From: Streptomyces sp. NBC_00569 | GTDB taxonomy: Bacteria > Actinomycetota > Actinomycetes > Streptomycetales > Streptomycetaceae | Length of the DNA: 64,000 bases | Assembly: GCF_036345255.1 (NCBI RefSeq) | Contig: NZ_CP107783.1 | Location: 7,805,001-7,869,000 of the forward strand | Direction of reading: 5' to 3' | Shown here: piece by piece, positions 48,268-56,378 of the stretch | Numbering within the stretch: position 1 is the stretch's first letter | Layout: every line of letters begins with the position of its first letter | Notes under the pieces: generated by a model | Seen by the model: only the letters and a program-made list of their open reading frames with translations | The model's database searches: none | What the model was told of the DNA's origin: nothing | Program-made: the position numbers and the translations under genes

Positions 48268-49449
48268 ATGGGGATGCGGAAGTCTCAGGAGTCCCGGGGG
48301 TCGCAGCTCGGCCGCCGTTCGGTACTGGGTGCGGCGGTGCTCGGCGCGGGCGGAGCCGTCCTGGGCGCGCCCGGCGTGGCGAGCGCCGACGAGCGCAGCG
48401 GTGGCGGACATCACGGTGGCGGTGGCTACAAGAGCCTGCCCGCGCCGACCGTCATCGCCCACCGCGGTACGAGCGGCTACCGACCGGAGCACACCTTCGG
48501 CTCGTACCAGCTGGCCCTGGACATGGGTGCGCACGTCATCGAGGCGGGCGACCTCGTGCCCACCAAGGACGGTCACCTCGTATGCCGTCACGAGCCGGAG
48601 ATCGGCGGGACGACCGACGTTTCCGCGCACCCCGAGTTCGCCGGCCGCAAGACCACGAAGAGCCTTGACGGGGTCGCCACCACCGGTTGGTTCACCGAGG
48701 ACTTCACGCTCGCCGAGCTGAAGACCCTGCGCGCCAAGGAGCGCATCCCCGGCAACCGCCAGCGCAACACCCTCTACGACGGCCGCTGGGAGATCCCCAC
48801 CTTCGAAGAGGTCCTCAAGTGGCGGGAGCGGCAGAGCCGCGAGCGCGGCAAGGAGGTGTGGATCCACGTCGAGACCAAGCACCCCACCTACTTCCGCAAG
48901 CTCGGCCTCGGCCTGGAGGAGCGCGTCGCCACGCTCCTGCGCAAGTACGGCGTCAACAAGAAGAACTCGCCGGTCTTCCTCCAGTCCTTCGAGCCGACCA
49001 GCATCCAGCGCCTGAACAAGCTGGTCGACAACCCGCTCGTCGTGCTCCTGTCGACGGCGAACTCCCGCCCCTGGGACTTCGTCGACGCGGGTGACCCGCG
49101 CACCGTCGCCGACCTCATCACCCCCGAGGGCCTCGACGAGATCGCCTCGTACGCCCAGGGCATCGGCCCCACGCTCGACCTCGTCATTCCCAAGGACAAG
49201 GACGGCAAGCTCCTCGCGCCCACCACGCTCGTCAAGGACGCGCACGCCGCGGGCCTGATCCTGCACCCGTACACGATGCGCAACGAGAACACCTTCCTGC
49301 CCGCCGACTTCAAGAAGGGCACCGACCCGAACGCCTACGGCGACGCGTTCGGCGCCTTCAAGGCCTACCTGGCCACCGGCATCGACGGCATCTTCTCGGA
49401 CAACTGCGACACGGCGCTCCTCGCCCGCGAGGACTTCCTGAAGGCCTGA
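48268..49449 (+). CDS. glpQ: Tat-exported glycerophosphodiester phosphodiesterase
   Basis: A 393-aa secreted GDPD that hydrolyses glycerophosphodiesters (from phospholipids or teichoic acids) to glycerol-3-phosphate and an alcohol. A Tat signal (LGRRSVLGAAVLGAGGAVLG) precedes a His-rich linker and the TIM barrel with VIAHRGTSGYRPEHT (H65, R66), the metal residues of VIEAGDLVPTKDGHLVCRHEP, and the usual DGIFSDN near the end. It is like Streptomyces GlpQ1, known to be phosphate-regulated; no PHO box could be confirmed by eye in the 286-base divergent region. ATG 48268 with GGAGGA seven bases upstream; ATG 48274 is a near alternative. Confidence 0.92.
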   Translation: MGMRKSQESRGSQLGRRSVLGAAVLGAGGAVLGAPGVASADERSGGGHHGGGGYKSLPAPTVIAHRGTSGYRPEHTFGSYQLALDMGAHVIEAGDLVPTKDGHLVCRHEPEIGGTTDVSAHPEFAGRKTTKSLDGVATTGWFTEDFTLAELKTLRAKERIPGNRQRNTLYDGRWEIPTFEEVLKWRERQSRERGKEVWIHVETKHPTYFRKLGLGLEERVATLLRKYGVNKKNSPVFLQSFEPTSIQRLNKLVDNPLVVLLSTANSRPWDFVDAGDPRTVADLITPEGLDEIASYAQGIGPTLDLVIPKDKDGKLLAPTTLVKDAHAAGLILHPYTMRNENTFLPADFKKGTDPNAYGDAFGAFKAYLATGIDGIFSDNCDTALLAREDFLKA

Positions 49450-49502
49450 CCTCCGTCAGCGCGCCGTCAACACCGCGCACCCCGGCCCCGGTTGGGGTGA
49501 CG

Positions 49503-49540
49503 CGCGGCCGCCCCGGCAACCACACGCCCGGGCGGCCGCG
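49503..49540 (+). terminator. Hairpin after glpQ
   Basis: An 11-bp GC stem CGCGGCCGCCC (49503-49513) against 49530-49540 with a 16-nt loop, 54 bases after the glpQ stop and 12 bases before the next ATG. It may end the glpQ transcript. Confidence 0.5.
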
Positions 49541-49551
49541 TCCCGCCCGGC

Positions 49552-50070
49552 ATGACGTACGACCTGGTCATCGACACCCTGCGCCCGCTCATCGCCGCCG
49601 AGGTCTCGGCGGAGGCCCACGCCGGCGCGGGTGAACCCGGCGACCTCGAACAGGCCGTCTGGCTGCGCCTGCTGGAGCGTATCGACTCCGACGGCCCGCC
49701 CGCCGACCCCGTCGCCTGGCTCACAGCCGCCGTCAGTTCCGAGGCCCGCCGCACCCGCCACGCCGCGCTGCGGGAGATTTCGTACGTCACCGAGCCCGCC
49801 GACGACTTCGAACACGGCCCGGAACAGCGAGCACTGACCGGTGACCGCCACCGCGCGCTGCACGCCGCAGTGCGCCGGCTGCCCGGGCGCTGCCCCCGCG
49901 TCGTGGCCGCCTTCCTGTCGCCGCAGGACCTCACCTACCGCGAGATCGCAGGCGAGTTGGGTATCTCACAGGGCAGCCTCGGTCCGGAACGTTCCAGATG
50001 TCTGGGATGCCTGCGCAGAATGCTGGCAGCGGAGGTTGCGGCTCCTGAACCCTGGGGAAAGGAGCGATAG
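49552..50070 (+). CDS. Small sigma-70-like (ECF-type) protein
   Basis: A 172-aa protein with a weak region 2 (DLEQAVWLRLLERIDSDG, then AWLTAAVSSEARRTRH) and a clearer region 4 helix-turn-helix (LTYREIAGELGISQGSLGPERSRCLGCLRRML). It resembles short ECF-like sigma factors of Streptomyces. No anti-sigma gene is adjacent. It may recognise promoters independently or be a degenerate regulator, since region 2.4 is short. It is followed 37 bases later by a GNAT gene with its own ribosome binding site. Confidence 0.75.
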   Translation: MTYDLVIDTLRPLIAAEVSAEAHAGAGEPGDLEQAVWLRLLERIDSDGPPADPVAWLTAAVSSEARRTRHAALREISYVTEPADDFEHGPEQRALTGDRHRALHAAVRRLPGRCPRVVAAFLSPQDLTYREIAGELGISQGSLGPERSRCLGCLRRMLAAEVAAPEPWGKER

Positions 50071-50107
50071 ACAACCGGCGGAGCAGGTGAGCGGGAGGCA
50101 TGCACAC

Positions 50108-50605
50108 ATGGGCATGAGCGTGATCATCTCTGCGGCGACCGAGCAGGACGCCGAGAAGATCCTCAAACTTCAGTACCTGTGCTACCAGAGCGAGGCCGAG
50201 CTCTACGGCGACTACTCGATCGAGCCGCTGACGGAACCGCTCGACTCCGTCAGGGCCGAACTCGCGGGCGGCACGGTCCTGGTGGCCCGGCTCGGGGAGG
50301 AAGTCGTGGCCGCGGTGCGGGGCACCATCGACGCGGACGGCACGGCCCGGATAGGCAAGCTCGTCGTGCACCCGCGCATGCAGCGCCACGGCCTGGGCGG
50401 GCGGCTGCTCGACGCTGTCGAGACGAAGCTCGGCGCGGACGGTGCCGCCAAGCGTTTCCAGCTGTTCACCGGCCACCGCAGCGAGCACAACCTGCGGCTC
50501 TACCGGAAGCACGGCTACGCGGCCGTGTCCACGAAGCGCGTCGACGAGCGGCTCACCGTGGTGACGCTCGCCAAGGACGCGGAAGCGGGTGCCTTCGTCG
50601 CTTAG
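50108..50605 (+). CDS. GNAT-family N-acetyltransferase
   Basis: A 165-aa GNAT enzyme. The acetyl-CoA loop is in KLVVHPRMQRHGLGGRLLDAV (R-x-x-G-x-G form RHGLGG), and LFTGHRSEHNLRLYRKHGY is the following strand-helix. The substrate is unknown. ATG 50108 has GGGAGG nine bases upstream; ATG 50114 is also in frame. A hairpin lies just beyond its stop. Confidence 0.87.
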   Translation: MGMSVIISAATEQDAEKILKLQYLCYQSEAELYGDYSIEPLTEPLDSVRAELAGGTVLVARLGEEVVAAVRGTIDADGTARIGKLVVHPRMQRHGLGGRLLDAVETKLGADGAAKRFQLFTGHRSEHNLRLYRKHGYAAVSTKRVDERLTVVTLAKDAEAGAFVA

Positions 50606-50608
50606 AGG

Positions 50609-50636
50609 GCCGGCAGTTCCCTAGGGCCCTGCCGGC
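50609..50636. terminator. Hairpin between convergent genes
   Basis: An 8-bp stem GCCGGCAG (50609-50616) against CTGCCGGC (50629-50636). It starts three bases after the GNAT stop and overlaps the last codons of the convergent membrane protein gene. Confidence 0.5.
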
Positions 50637-51073
50637 AAGCCCTGGGCGGCAGTCCTGCGCGCCTTGTTGAGCCAGAACATGGCAGTCACCGGGAGCAGTA
50701 CCGGAATGAACAGATAGCCCATGCCGTAGTCCGACCAGACCGTGGCGTCCGGGAACGCCGACGGGTCCGCCAGTGTCCACGTCCCCACGGTCAGTACGCC
50801 CACGAGCTCGGCGGCGCAGCACACCAGCGCCGCCCTGCGGGCCTTCTCCCCACCGCGCACGAGTGAGTACGTGATGAAGCCGTACACGATGCCCGCGAGC
50901 GCCGACAGTGAGTAGGCGAGCGGCGCGTGGCCGAACTCCGTCGAGATCTGGACGGCCGAGCGCGAGACCGCGCCGACCACCATCACGCCGTACAGCCACA
51001 CCAGCAGCGTGCCGGGGCCGCTGGTCAGTCTCTGCGGCTTGCTGCCGCTCTCGCTCTGTGAGGTCACGGACAC
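50621..51073 (-). CDS. Small integral membrane protein, unknown
   Basis: A 150-aa protein with four predicted membrane helices (about residues 22-42, 53-75, 80-102 and 117-137). It starts with a polar segment (MSVTSQSESGSKPQR). The sequence resembles uncharacterised Streptomyces membrane proteins and has no active-site motif. It follows another small membrane protein gene with a one-base gap, so the two are probably made as a pair. The start could be GTG 51073 or GTG 51067. Confidence 0.75.
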   Translation of the reverse strand: MSVTSQSESGSKPQRLTSGPGTLLVWLYGVMVVGAVSRSAVQISTEFGHAPLAYSLSALAGIVYGFITYSLVRGGEKARRAALVCCAAELVGVLTVGTWTLADPSAFPDATVWSDYGMGYLFIPVLLPVTAMFWLNKARRTAAQGLPAGP

Positions 51074-51074
51074 C

Positions 51075-51434
51075 TCAGCCTCCCCAGATGTCGTAGAGCC
51101 GCACTTGCAGGACGGCCAGCACGATGCCGCCGGCCGCCACCGTCGCCGAACCCCAGCGGGTGCGCTCGGCGAGCGACATGAAGCCGGCCGCCGGAATGCA
51201 CGCGAAGGCGCCGATCAGATAGGCCACGAAGATCGTCGTGCCCTGGTCGGGCTTCTCGCCGCGCGCCAGCTGCACGATGCCGACGATCAGCTGGACCGTG
51301 GCGAGCAGCGACACCACGGCCATGCCGATGAAGTGCCAGTCCTTGGTCGGCTGGTCGCGGTAGGCGGCGAAGCCGCACCAGGCGGCGAGCGCGAGCGCGG
51401 CGACAGCGGTCGCGACCGTCAGGGCATCAAGCAT
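51075..51434 (-). CDS. Small integral membrane protein, unknown
   Basis: A 119-aa protein with four predicted membrane helices (TVATAVAALALAAWCGFAAY, then AVVSLLATVQLIVGIVQL, YLIGAFACIPAAGFMSL and VAAGGIVLAVLQV). It has no recognisable domain. It is upstream of, and almost touching, the second membrane protein gene, which suggests a two-component membrane complex. ATG start. Confidence 0.75.
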   Translation of the reverse strand: MLDALTVATAVAALALAAWCGFAAYRDQPTKDWHFIGMAVVSLLATVQLIVGIVQLARGEKPDQGTTIFVAYLIGAFACIPAAGFMSLAERTRWGSATVAAGGIVLAVLQVRLYDIWGG

Positions 51435-51616
51435 GCCGAGACCCTATTACGGCCGAAAAGGCCCGCTGCGCGCGGCCCCGCCACCGTGGCGTTGGCCACA
51501 GCGCGCCGGGTGCCGGGCCGGGCGTGGAGGACGGCGGGAACCACCTCCTGCCCCTGCCCGCACTGGCCGCACGGGTCACTCGGGCGGGGGCCGGGCCGGG
51601 CAGTCCACTGTCCAGG

Positions 51617-51637
51617 GCTGTCCGCTATTCGGACAGC
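51617..51637. promoter_or_regulatory. Inverted repeat upstream of the met leader
   Basis: GCTGTCCG (51617-51624) and CGGACAGC (51630-51637) form an 8-bp inverted repeat with a five-base spacer, 40 bases before the Cys/Met leader peptide. An extra TGTCC lies just upstream. A TACTTT -10-like box (51667-51672) lies between the repeat and the leader start. The repeat is a good operator candidate for control of the methionine importer. Confidence 0.45.
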
Positions 51638-51676
51638 GGTTCGGGGATCCGGGCGCACTTCTGCTTTACTTTTCGC

Positions 51677-51763
51677 ATGACCACGACGAGCAGCCGCACC
51701 CTTGCGACCGAGGCGACGATGACGCCCGGTGCTCGTTGTATGTGTCGAATGTGCGCCTTCTGA
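51677..51763 (+). CDS. Cys/Met-rich leader peptide of the methionine importer
   Basis: A 28-codon frame, MTTTSSRTLATEATM followed by TPGARCMCRMCAF, ending 196 bases before metN. An internal ATG gives a 14-residue form. Three Cys and two Met codons fall within six positions (CMCRMC) just before the end, which is the layout of a peptide that senses charged Cys- or Met-tRNA through ribosome stalling. No ribosome binding site precedes the first ATG; with the TACTTT box four bases upstream the mRNA may be leaderless. No clean terminator hairpin could be seen by eye between it and metN. Confidence 0.6.
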   Translation: MTTTSSRTLATEATMTPGARCMCRMCAF

Positions 51764-51959
51764 GGGCCCCCGCACCGCCTGTTCTCGCGCCCCGAAGCGA
51801 AACGCCGCGCCCTGTCCGTGCTCATTCCGTACGTGACCGGGCCGCCCCGCGCACAGTCTCCCCCCGGTTCCACCGCCACAGCGAGAACCGTGCTGCGCCC
51901 AGGCCGATCCCGACCATGAATGCCCGCCGCAGGCGCTCACCCGCGCCGCGCAATCGACA

Positions 51960-53012
51960 GTGACGGAATCCCACGTGATCACCACCCAGGGCCTCACCAA
52001 GGTCTACCGCTCGAGCGGTCGAGAGGTCACCGCCCTCGACGGCGTCGATCTGCACGTCCGCGAGGGCGAGGTGTACGGCGTCATCGGCCAGTCCGGCGCC
52101 GGCAAGTCCTCCCTCATCCGCTGCGTCAACCTCCTGGAGCGTCCCACCTCCGGCACCGTGACGGTCGCCGGACAGGACCTCACCGCCCTCGTCGGCCGCG
52201 GCTCCCGCGCCGGCAAGGAGCTGCGCGAGGCACGCAGCCGTATCGGCATGGTCTTCCAGCACTTCAACCTGCTGTCCTCGCGCACGGTCCAGGACAACAT
52301 CGAGCTGCCGCTCGAGATCCTCGGCAAGTCGGGCAAGGAACGCTCCCGCAAGGCGCTGGAGCTCCTCGACCTGGTCGGGCTCGCCGACAAGGCCAAGGCC
52401 TACCCGGCCCAGCTCTCCGGCGGCCAGAAGCAGCGCGTCGGCATCGCCCGCGCCCTGGCCGGCGACCCGAAGGTGCTGCTCTCCGACGAGGCCACCAGCG
52501 CCCTCGACCCCGAGACCACCCGCTCGATTCTCCAGCTCCTGCGCGACCTCAACCAGCAGCTCGGCCTGACCGTCCTGCTCATCACGCACGAGATGGACGT
52601 CGTCAAGACGGTCTGCGACTCCGCCGCCCTCATGGAGCGCGGACAGATCGTCGAGTCCGGCACGGTCGGCGAGCTGCTCGCGACGCCCGGCTCCGAGCTC
52701 GCCGCCGCGCTCTTCCCGGTCAGCGGTGACGCCTCCGGCGCGGACCGCACGGTCATCGACGTCACCTTCCACGGGGAGTCGACGACCCAGCCGGTCATCT
52801 CGCAGCTGTCGCGCACCTACAACATCGACATCTCGATCCTCGGCGCCGCGATGGACACCGTCGCGGGCAAGCAGGTCGGCCGCATGCGCATCGAGCTGCC
52901 CGGCCGATTCGACGAGAACGTCGTGCCGATCGGGTTCCTGCGCGAGCAGGGCCTCCAGGTCGAGATCCAGGGTCACGAGCCCGTACTGCTGAAGGAAGGT
53001 GTCACCAAGTGA
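51960..53012 (+). CDS. metN: Methionine ABC transporter ATP-binding protein
   Basis: A 350-aa ATPase of the MUT/MetNI importer. Walker A GQSGAGKS, Q-loop VFQHFNLLSSRT, signature LSGGQKQR, and Walker B VLLSDEATSALDPE are complete. A C-terminal NIL (ACT-like) domain (about 265-340; ISQLSRTYNIDISILGAAMD) binds methionine and lets it inhibit its own uptake. GTG 51960 is the furthest start; GTG 51975 (MITTQGLTKVYR) better matches the usual N-terminus. Its stop overlaps metI (GTGA). Confidence 0.95.
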   Translation: MTESHVITTQGLTKVYRSSGREVTALDGVDLHVREGEVYGVIGQSGAGKSSLIRCVNLLERPTSGTVTVAGQDLTALVGRGSRAGKELREARSRIGMVFQHFNLLSSRTVQDNIELPLEILGKSGKERSRKALELLDLVGLADKAKAYPAQLSGGQKQRVGIARALAGDPKVLLSDEATSALDPETTRSILQLLRDLNQQLGLTVLLITHEMDVVKTVCDSAALMERGQIVESGTVGELLATPGSELAAALFPVSGDASGADRTVIDVTFHGESTTQPVISQLSRTYNIDISILGAAMDTVAGKQVGRMRIELPGRFDENVVPIGFLREQGLQVEIQGHEPVLLKEGVTK

Positions 53013-53758
53013 CCTGGTCGGAGATGCAGCCGCTGCTGTCCCAGGCGTGTTGGGACACCCTCTACATGGTCGGCTGGTCCACGCTGATCGCGGTCGTGGT
53101 GGGCCTGCCCCTCGGCGTCCTGCTGGTCCTCACGGACCGCGGCGGCCTGCTGCAGAACGCCGTGGTGAACAAGGTCATCGGGCAGATCGTGAACATCGTC
53201 CGCTCGATGCCGTTCCTCATCCTGATGGTCGCCCTGATGGGCTTCACGCGCTGGATCGTCGGCACCACCATCGGCCGCGAGGCCGCCATCGTGCCGCTCG
53301 CCATCGGCGCCATCCCGTTCTTCGCGCGACTCGTCGAGACCTCCGTGCGCGAGGTCGACGGCGGTCTGGTCGAGGCCGTGCAGTCGATGGGCGGCAACAC
53401 CTGGACCGTGGTCCGCAAGGTCCTCGTGCCGGAGTCGCTGCCGTCGCTGATCTCGGCCACCACCACGACGATCATCGCGATCATCGGCTACTCCGCGATG
53501 GCCGGCACGGTCGGCGCGGGCGGCCTCGGCGACCTCGCGATCCGCTACGGCTACCAGCGCTTCGAGGCCGAGCTGATGTGGATCATCGTGGCGATCCTCG
53601 CCGTCGTGATCGCACTGATCCAGTTCGCCGGCGACAGCGGAGCCCGCGTCCTGCACCGCCGGAGCGGCAAGGGCGGCGAACCGCTCCGCTTCCGCGCCTT
53701 CGCCGGTCTGCTGGGCGGTGTCGCCACCGCGGAGGCCACCCCGGCCAAGACCCGCTGA
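53009..53758 (+). CDS. metI: Methionine ABC transporter permease
   Basis: A 249-aa inner-membrane permease with five helices. The EAA-type loop that docks MetN is EAVQSMGGNTWTVVRKVLVP, and the last helices contain IIAIIGYSAMAGTVGAGGLG and MWIIVAILAVVIALIQF. GTG start overlapping metN. A short 6-bp hairpin (53785-53802) lies in the 74-base gap before metQ and might adjust the relative level of the binding proteins. Confidence 0.95.
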   Translation: MTWSEMQPLLSQACWDTLYMVGWSTLIAVVVGLPLGVLLVLTDRGGLLQNAVVNKVIGQIVNIVRSMPFLILMVALMGFTRWIVGTTIGREAAIVPLAIGAIPFFARLVETSVREVDGGLVEAVQSMGGNTWTVVRKVLVPESLPSLISATTTTIIAIIGYSAMAGTVGAGGLGDLAIRYGYQRFEAELMWIIVAILAVVIALIQFAGDSGARVLHRRSGKGGEPLRFRAFAGLLGGVATAEATPAKTR

Positions 53759-53832
53759 CCCCCTGACCCGCTGATCACTGTCTCCCCGCCCCACCCGGCG
53801 GGTTGCACCACCCATGGAGAAAGGCACTTTTC

Positions 53833-54663
53833 GTGCGTAACACCACCAAGATCACCGCTGCTGTCCTCGCCACCGGCGCCCTCACCCTGGGCCTGACCGC
53901 CTGCGGCTCCGACAAGGGCGACACCAAGGCCAAGGCCTCCGACCCGCTCGTCGTCGCGGCGACCCCCGTCCCGCACGCCGAGATCCTCGAGTACGTGAAG
54001 GCCCACCTGGCGAAGAAGGCCGGCCTCAACCTCGAGGTCAAGGAGTTCACCGACTACGTCACGCCGAACACGGCGACCGAGGACGGGTCCGTGGACGCCA
54101 ACTACTTCCAGACCCAGCCGTACCTGGAAGACTTCAACAAGAAGAACGCCACGCACCTCGAGTCCGTCGCCACGGTCCACCTCGAGCCGCTCGGCCTCTA
54201 CTCCCAGAAGGCCAAGGCGCTCGGCGACCTGAAGAAGGGCGGCACCATCGCCCTCCCGAACGACGCCGACAACGAGAGCCGCGCCCTGCGCTTCCTCGCC
54301 GCCAACAAGCTCATCACGCTCAAGAGCGGCTCCGAGGCCACCGCGACCCCGCAGGACATCGCGAAGAACCCGAAGGACCTCCAGTTCAAGGAGGTCGAGG
54401 CGGCCCAGACCCCGCGCTCCCTGCAGGACGTCGACGCCGCGGTGATCAACGGCAACTACGCGATCGGTGCCCACCTCAACCCCGCCAAGGACTCCCTCGC
54501 CCTGGAGTCCACGAAGAACAACGCGTACAACAACGTCCTCGCCGTGAAGAAGGGCAACGAGGACGACCCGCGCGTCAAGAAGCTCGCGAAGCTGCTGACG
54601 TCGCCCGAGGTGAAGAAGTTCATCGAGGACAAGTACAAGGGCTCCGTGCTCCCCTCCTTCTGA
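53833..54663 (+). CDS. metQ: Methionine-binding lipoprotein
   Basis: A 276-aa NlpA/MetQ-type substrate-binding lipoprotein anchored outside the membrane by the lipobox LTAC in ALTLGLTACGS. Family stretches: VVAATPVPHAEILEYVKAHL, LEVKEFTDYVTPN, DANYFQTQPYLEDFN, and VAATVHLEPLGLYS-type contact region. GTG 53833 is the start, with GGAGAAAGG just upstream. A TTG ten codons earlier is in frame but the resulting N-terminus would spoil the signal. It is followed by a second, similar gene. Confidence 0.93.
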   Translation: MRNTTKITAAVLATGALTLGLTACGSDKGDTKAKASDPLVVAATPVPHAEILEYVKAHLAKKAGLNLEVKEFTDYVTPNTATEDGSVDANYFQTQPYLEDFNKKNATHLESVATVHLEPLGLYSQKAKALGDLKKGGTIALPNDADNESRALRFLAANKLITLKSGSEATATPQDIAKNPKDLQFKEVEAAQTPRSLQDVDAAVINGNYAIGAHLNPAKDSLALESTKNNAYNNVLAVKKGNEDDPRVKKLAKLLTSPEVKKFIEDKYKGSVLPSF

Positions 54664-54685
54664 GCCGGGACACGAGCACCTACTG

Positions 54686-55519
54686 ATGCGCGCCGTCACG
54701 ATCCCCGCAGCCGTCATCGCCGGAGCCCTCGCGCTCGGCCTGACGGCCTGCGGGTCCGGCGACCCGGGGTCCGGCTCCGGCGACAGGAGCGGCAAGCTCG
54801 TCGTCGGCGCCACCCCGACGCCGGCCGGTGAAGTCCTCGCGTACGTACAGCAGCACCTGGCGAAGAAGGCCGGACTCGACCTGGAGATCAAGGAGTTCAC
54901 GGACTACGTCCTGCCGGACACCGCCCTCCAGGACGGCACCCTCGACGCCAACCTGTACCAGCACAAGCCCTACCTGGACGACTTCAACAAGTCCAAGGGC
55001 ACCACCCTGAGCGCGGTGGCCGAGGTGTACCTGCCGCCCATGGGCGTCTACTCCGAGAAGACCGACGACGTCACCGGCCTCCGTCACGGGGCGACCGTGG
55101 CACTGCCGAACGACACCACCAACGAGGGCAGGGCGCTCGAACTCCTGGCCTCCAAGGGCGTCATCGGGCTCAAGAAGGGCGCAGGCGCGAACGCGAGCCC
55201 GCAGGACATCGCGTCCAACCCGAAGAAGCTCGTCTTCAAGGAGCTCGAACCGGCCCAGCTGCCCCGCTCGTTGGGGGACGTCGACGCGGCGGTCATCAAC
55301 AACAACTACGCGCTCGACGCGAACCTGAGCCCCGAGAAGGACGCCATTCTCGTGGAGTCCGTGAAGGGCAACCCGTACAACAACGTCCTCGCCGTCAAGC
55401 AGGGCAACGAGGACGACCCCCGGGTCAAGAAGCTTGCCGGGCTGCTGACTTCGCCCGAGGTGAAGAGGTTCATCGAGGACACGTACAAGGGCTCGGTGCT
55501 TCCGGTCGCCGCCGGCTGA
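54686..55519 (+). CDS. Second methionine-binding lipoprotein (tandem paralogue)
   Basis: A 277-aa MetQ/NlpA-family lipoprotein with lipobox LTAC in GALALGLTACGSGD and the same domain order as the preceding protein (LVVGATPTPAGEVLAYVQQH, LEIKEFTDYVLPD, DANLYQHKPYLDDFN, NNYALDANLSPEKD). The two are clearly homologous along their whole length but differ at many positions, so this is an old tandem duplication. It may have a different ligand preference (D-methionine, sulfoxide or another amino acid). It starts 22 bases after metQ and a strong terminator follows. Confidence 0.9.
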   Translation: MRAVTIPAAVIAGALALGLTACGSGDPGSGSGDRSGKLVVGATPTPAGEVLAYVQQHLAKKAGLDLEIKEFTDYVLPDTALQDGTLDANLYQHKPYLDDFNKSKGTTLSAVAEVYLPPMGVYSEKTDDVTGLRHGATVALPNDTTNEGRALELLASKGVIGLKKGAGANASPQDIASNPKKLVFKELEPAQLPRSLGDVDAAVINNNYALDANLSPEKDAILVESVKGNPYNNVLAVKQGNEDDPRVKKLAGLLTSPEVKRFIEDTYKGSVLPVAAG

Positions 55520-55533
55520 CACCACCCGCAGCC

Positions 55534-55587
55534 ACCGCACCTGCACGGGGTCCTCTTCCGCACCGGGAGAGGACCCCGTGGTGCGGT
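55534..55587 (+). terminator. Terminator of the met operon
   Basis: A long hairpin: inner 13-bp stem CACGGGGTCCTCT (55544-55556) against 55568-55580 and an outer 7-bp stem ACCGCAC (55534-55540) against GTGCGGT (55581-55587), with a three-base bulge. It ends the metN-metI-metQ-metQ transcript. Confidence 0.85.
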
Positions 55588-55649
55588 TACGTGCCTTCAT
55601 GCTGCATGCTGGGCACTTCACCAGGCCATGAAGGTTACGGAGCGGCGCC

Positions 55650-56297
55650 ATGACGACTGGTACTCGGGGCTTCCCGGACATCTCCATCAGCACGGAGCGG
55701 CTGGTCCTGCGTGCCCTCGAGGAGGACGACGCCCCCGCCCTCGCCGAGATGATGAACGACGAGATGGTCGCCGCCTGGACGTCGGTGCCCCAGCCCTTCG
55801 GTGAGGACCAGGCCCGCACCTGGATCACCCGGTACGCCCCCACCGAGCGCATCGCGGGCCGCGGCCTCGACCTGGCCGTCACCGAGTTCCTCACCCAGCG
55901 CCTGGTCGGGATCGTCCAGCTCGGCAAGACGAACTGGCACGTGGGCTCCACCGAGCTGTCGTACATCATCGCGCCCTGGGCCCGCGGCGAGGGCTACGCG
56001 TCCGAGGCGGCGCTCGCCACCGCCCGCTGGCTCTTCCGCGAGCAGGGCCTGGAGCGCCTGGAGCTGCGCACCGCGGCCGACAACACCGCCTCCCAGCAGG
56101 TCGCCCAGAAGATCGGCTGCATCAGCGAGGGCGTCCTGCGCAACGCGTGCATAGCGCGTACCCGTACCGAGGACGGCGGCTGGGAGGACCTGCGGACCGA
56201 CTTCATCGTGTGGAGCCTGCTGCCCGAGGACCTCGACGGCGTCTCCGACGAGTTCGCCGAGACCGGCGGATACACGACCTTTCCGGACTGGAACTGA
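55650..56297 (+). CDS. RimJ/RimL-type GNAT acetyltransferase
   Basis: A 215-aa GNAT enzyme of the RimJ/RimL group. It begins ISTERLVLRALEEDDAPAL; the acetyl-CoA region is ELSYIIAPWARGEGYASEAAL (R-G-E-G-Y form) and LELRTAADNTASQQVAQKIG carries the conserved asparagine. Likely targets are protein N-termini, aminoglycosides or small amines. The start is ATG 55650 with GGAG upstream. It is separated by a terminator from the met operon. Confidence 0.88.
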   Translation: MTTGTRGFPDISISTERLVLRALEEDDAPALAEMMNDEMVAAWTSVPQPFGEDQARTWITRYAPTERIAGRGLDLAVTEFLTQRLVGIVQLGKTNWHVGSTELSYIIAPWARGEGYASEAALATARWLFREQGLERLELRTAADNTASQQVAQKIGCISEGVLRNACIARTRTEDGGWEDLRTDFIVWSLLPEDLDGVSDEFAETGGYTTFPDWN

Positions 56298-56378
56298 CCC
56301 CGAAGGTCGCACCCAGGTACACCAGGTACGCTCACCGAGCCCGTTCGACCCGCGAGAACCCCCAGGAGACTGACGACG

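Noticed and set aside
51764-51959. SAM riboswitch before metN
   Set aside because: No conserved SAM-I or SAM-IV core could be recognised. The Cys/Met leader peptide is the better candidate.
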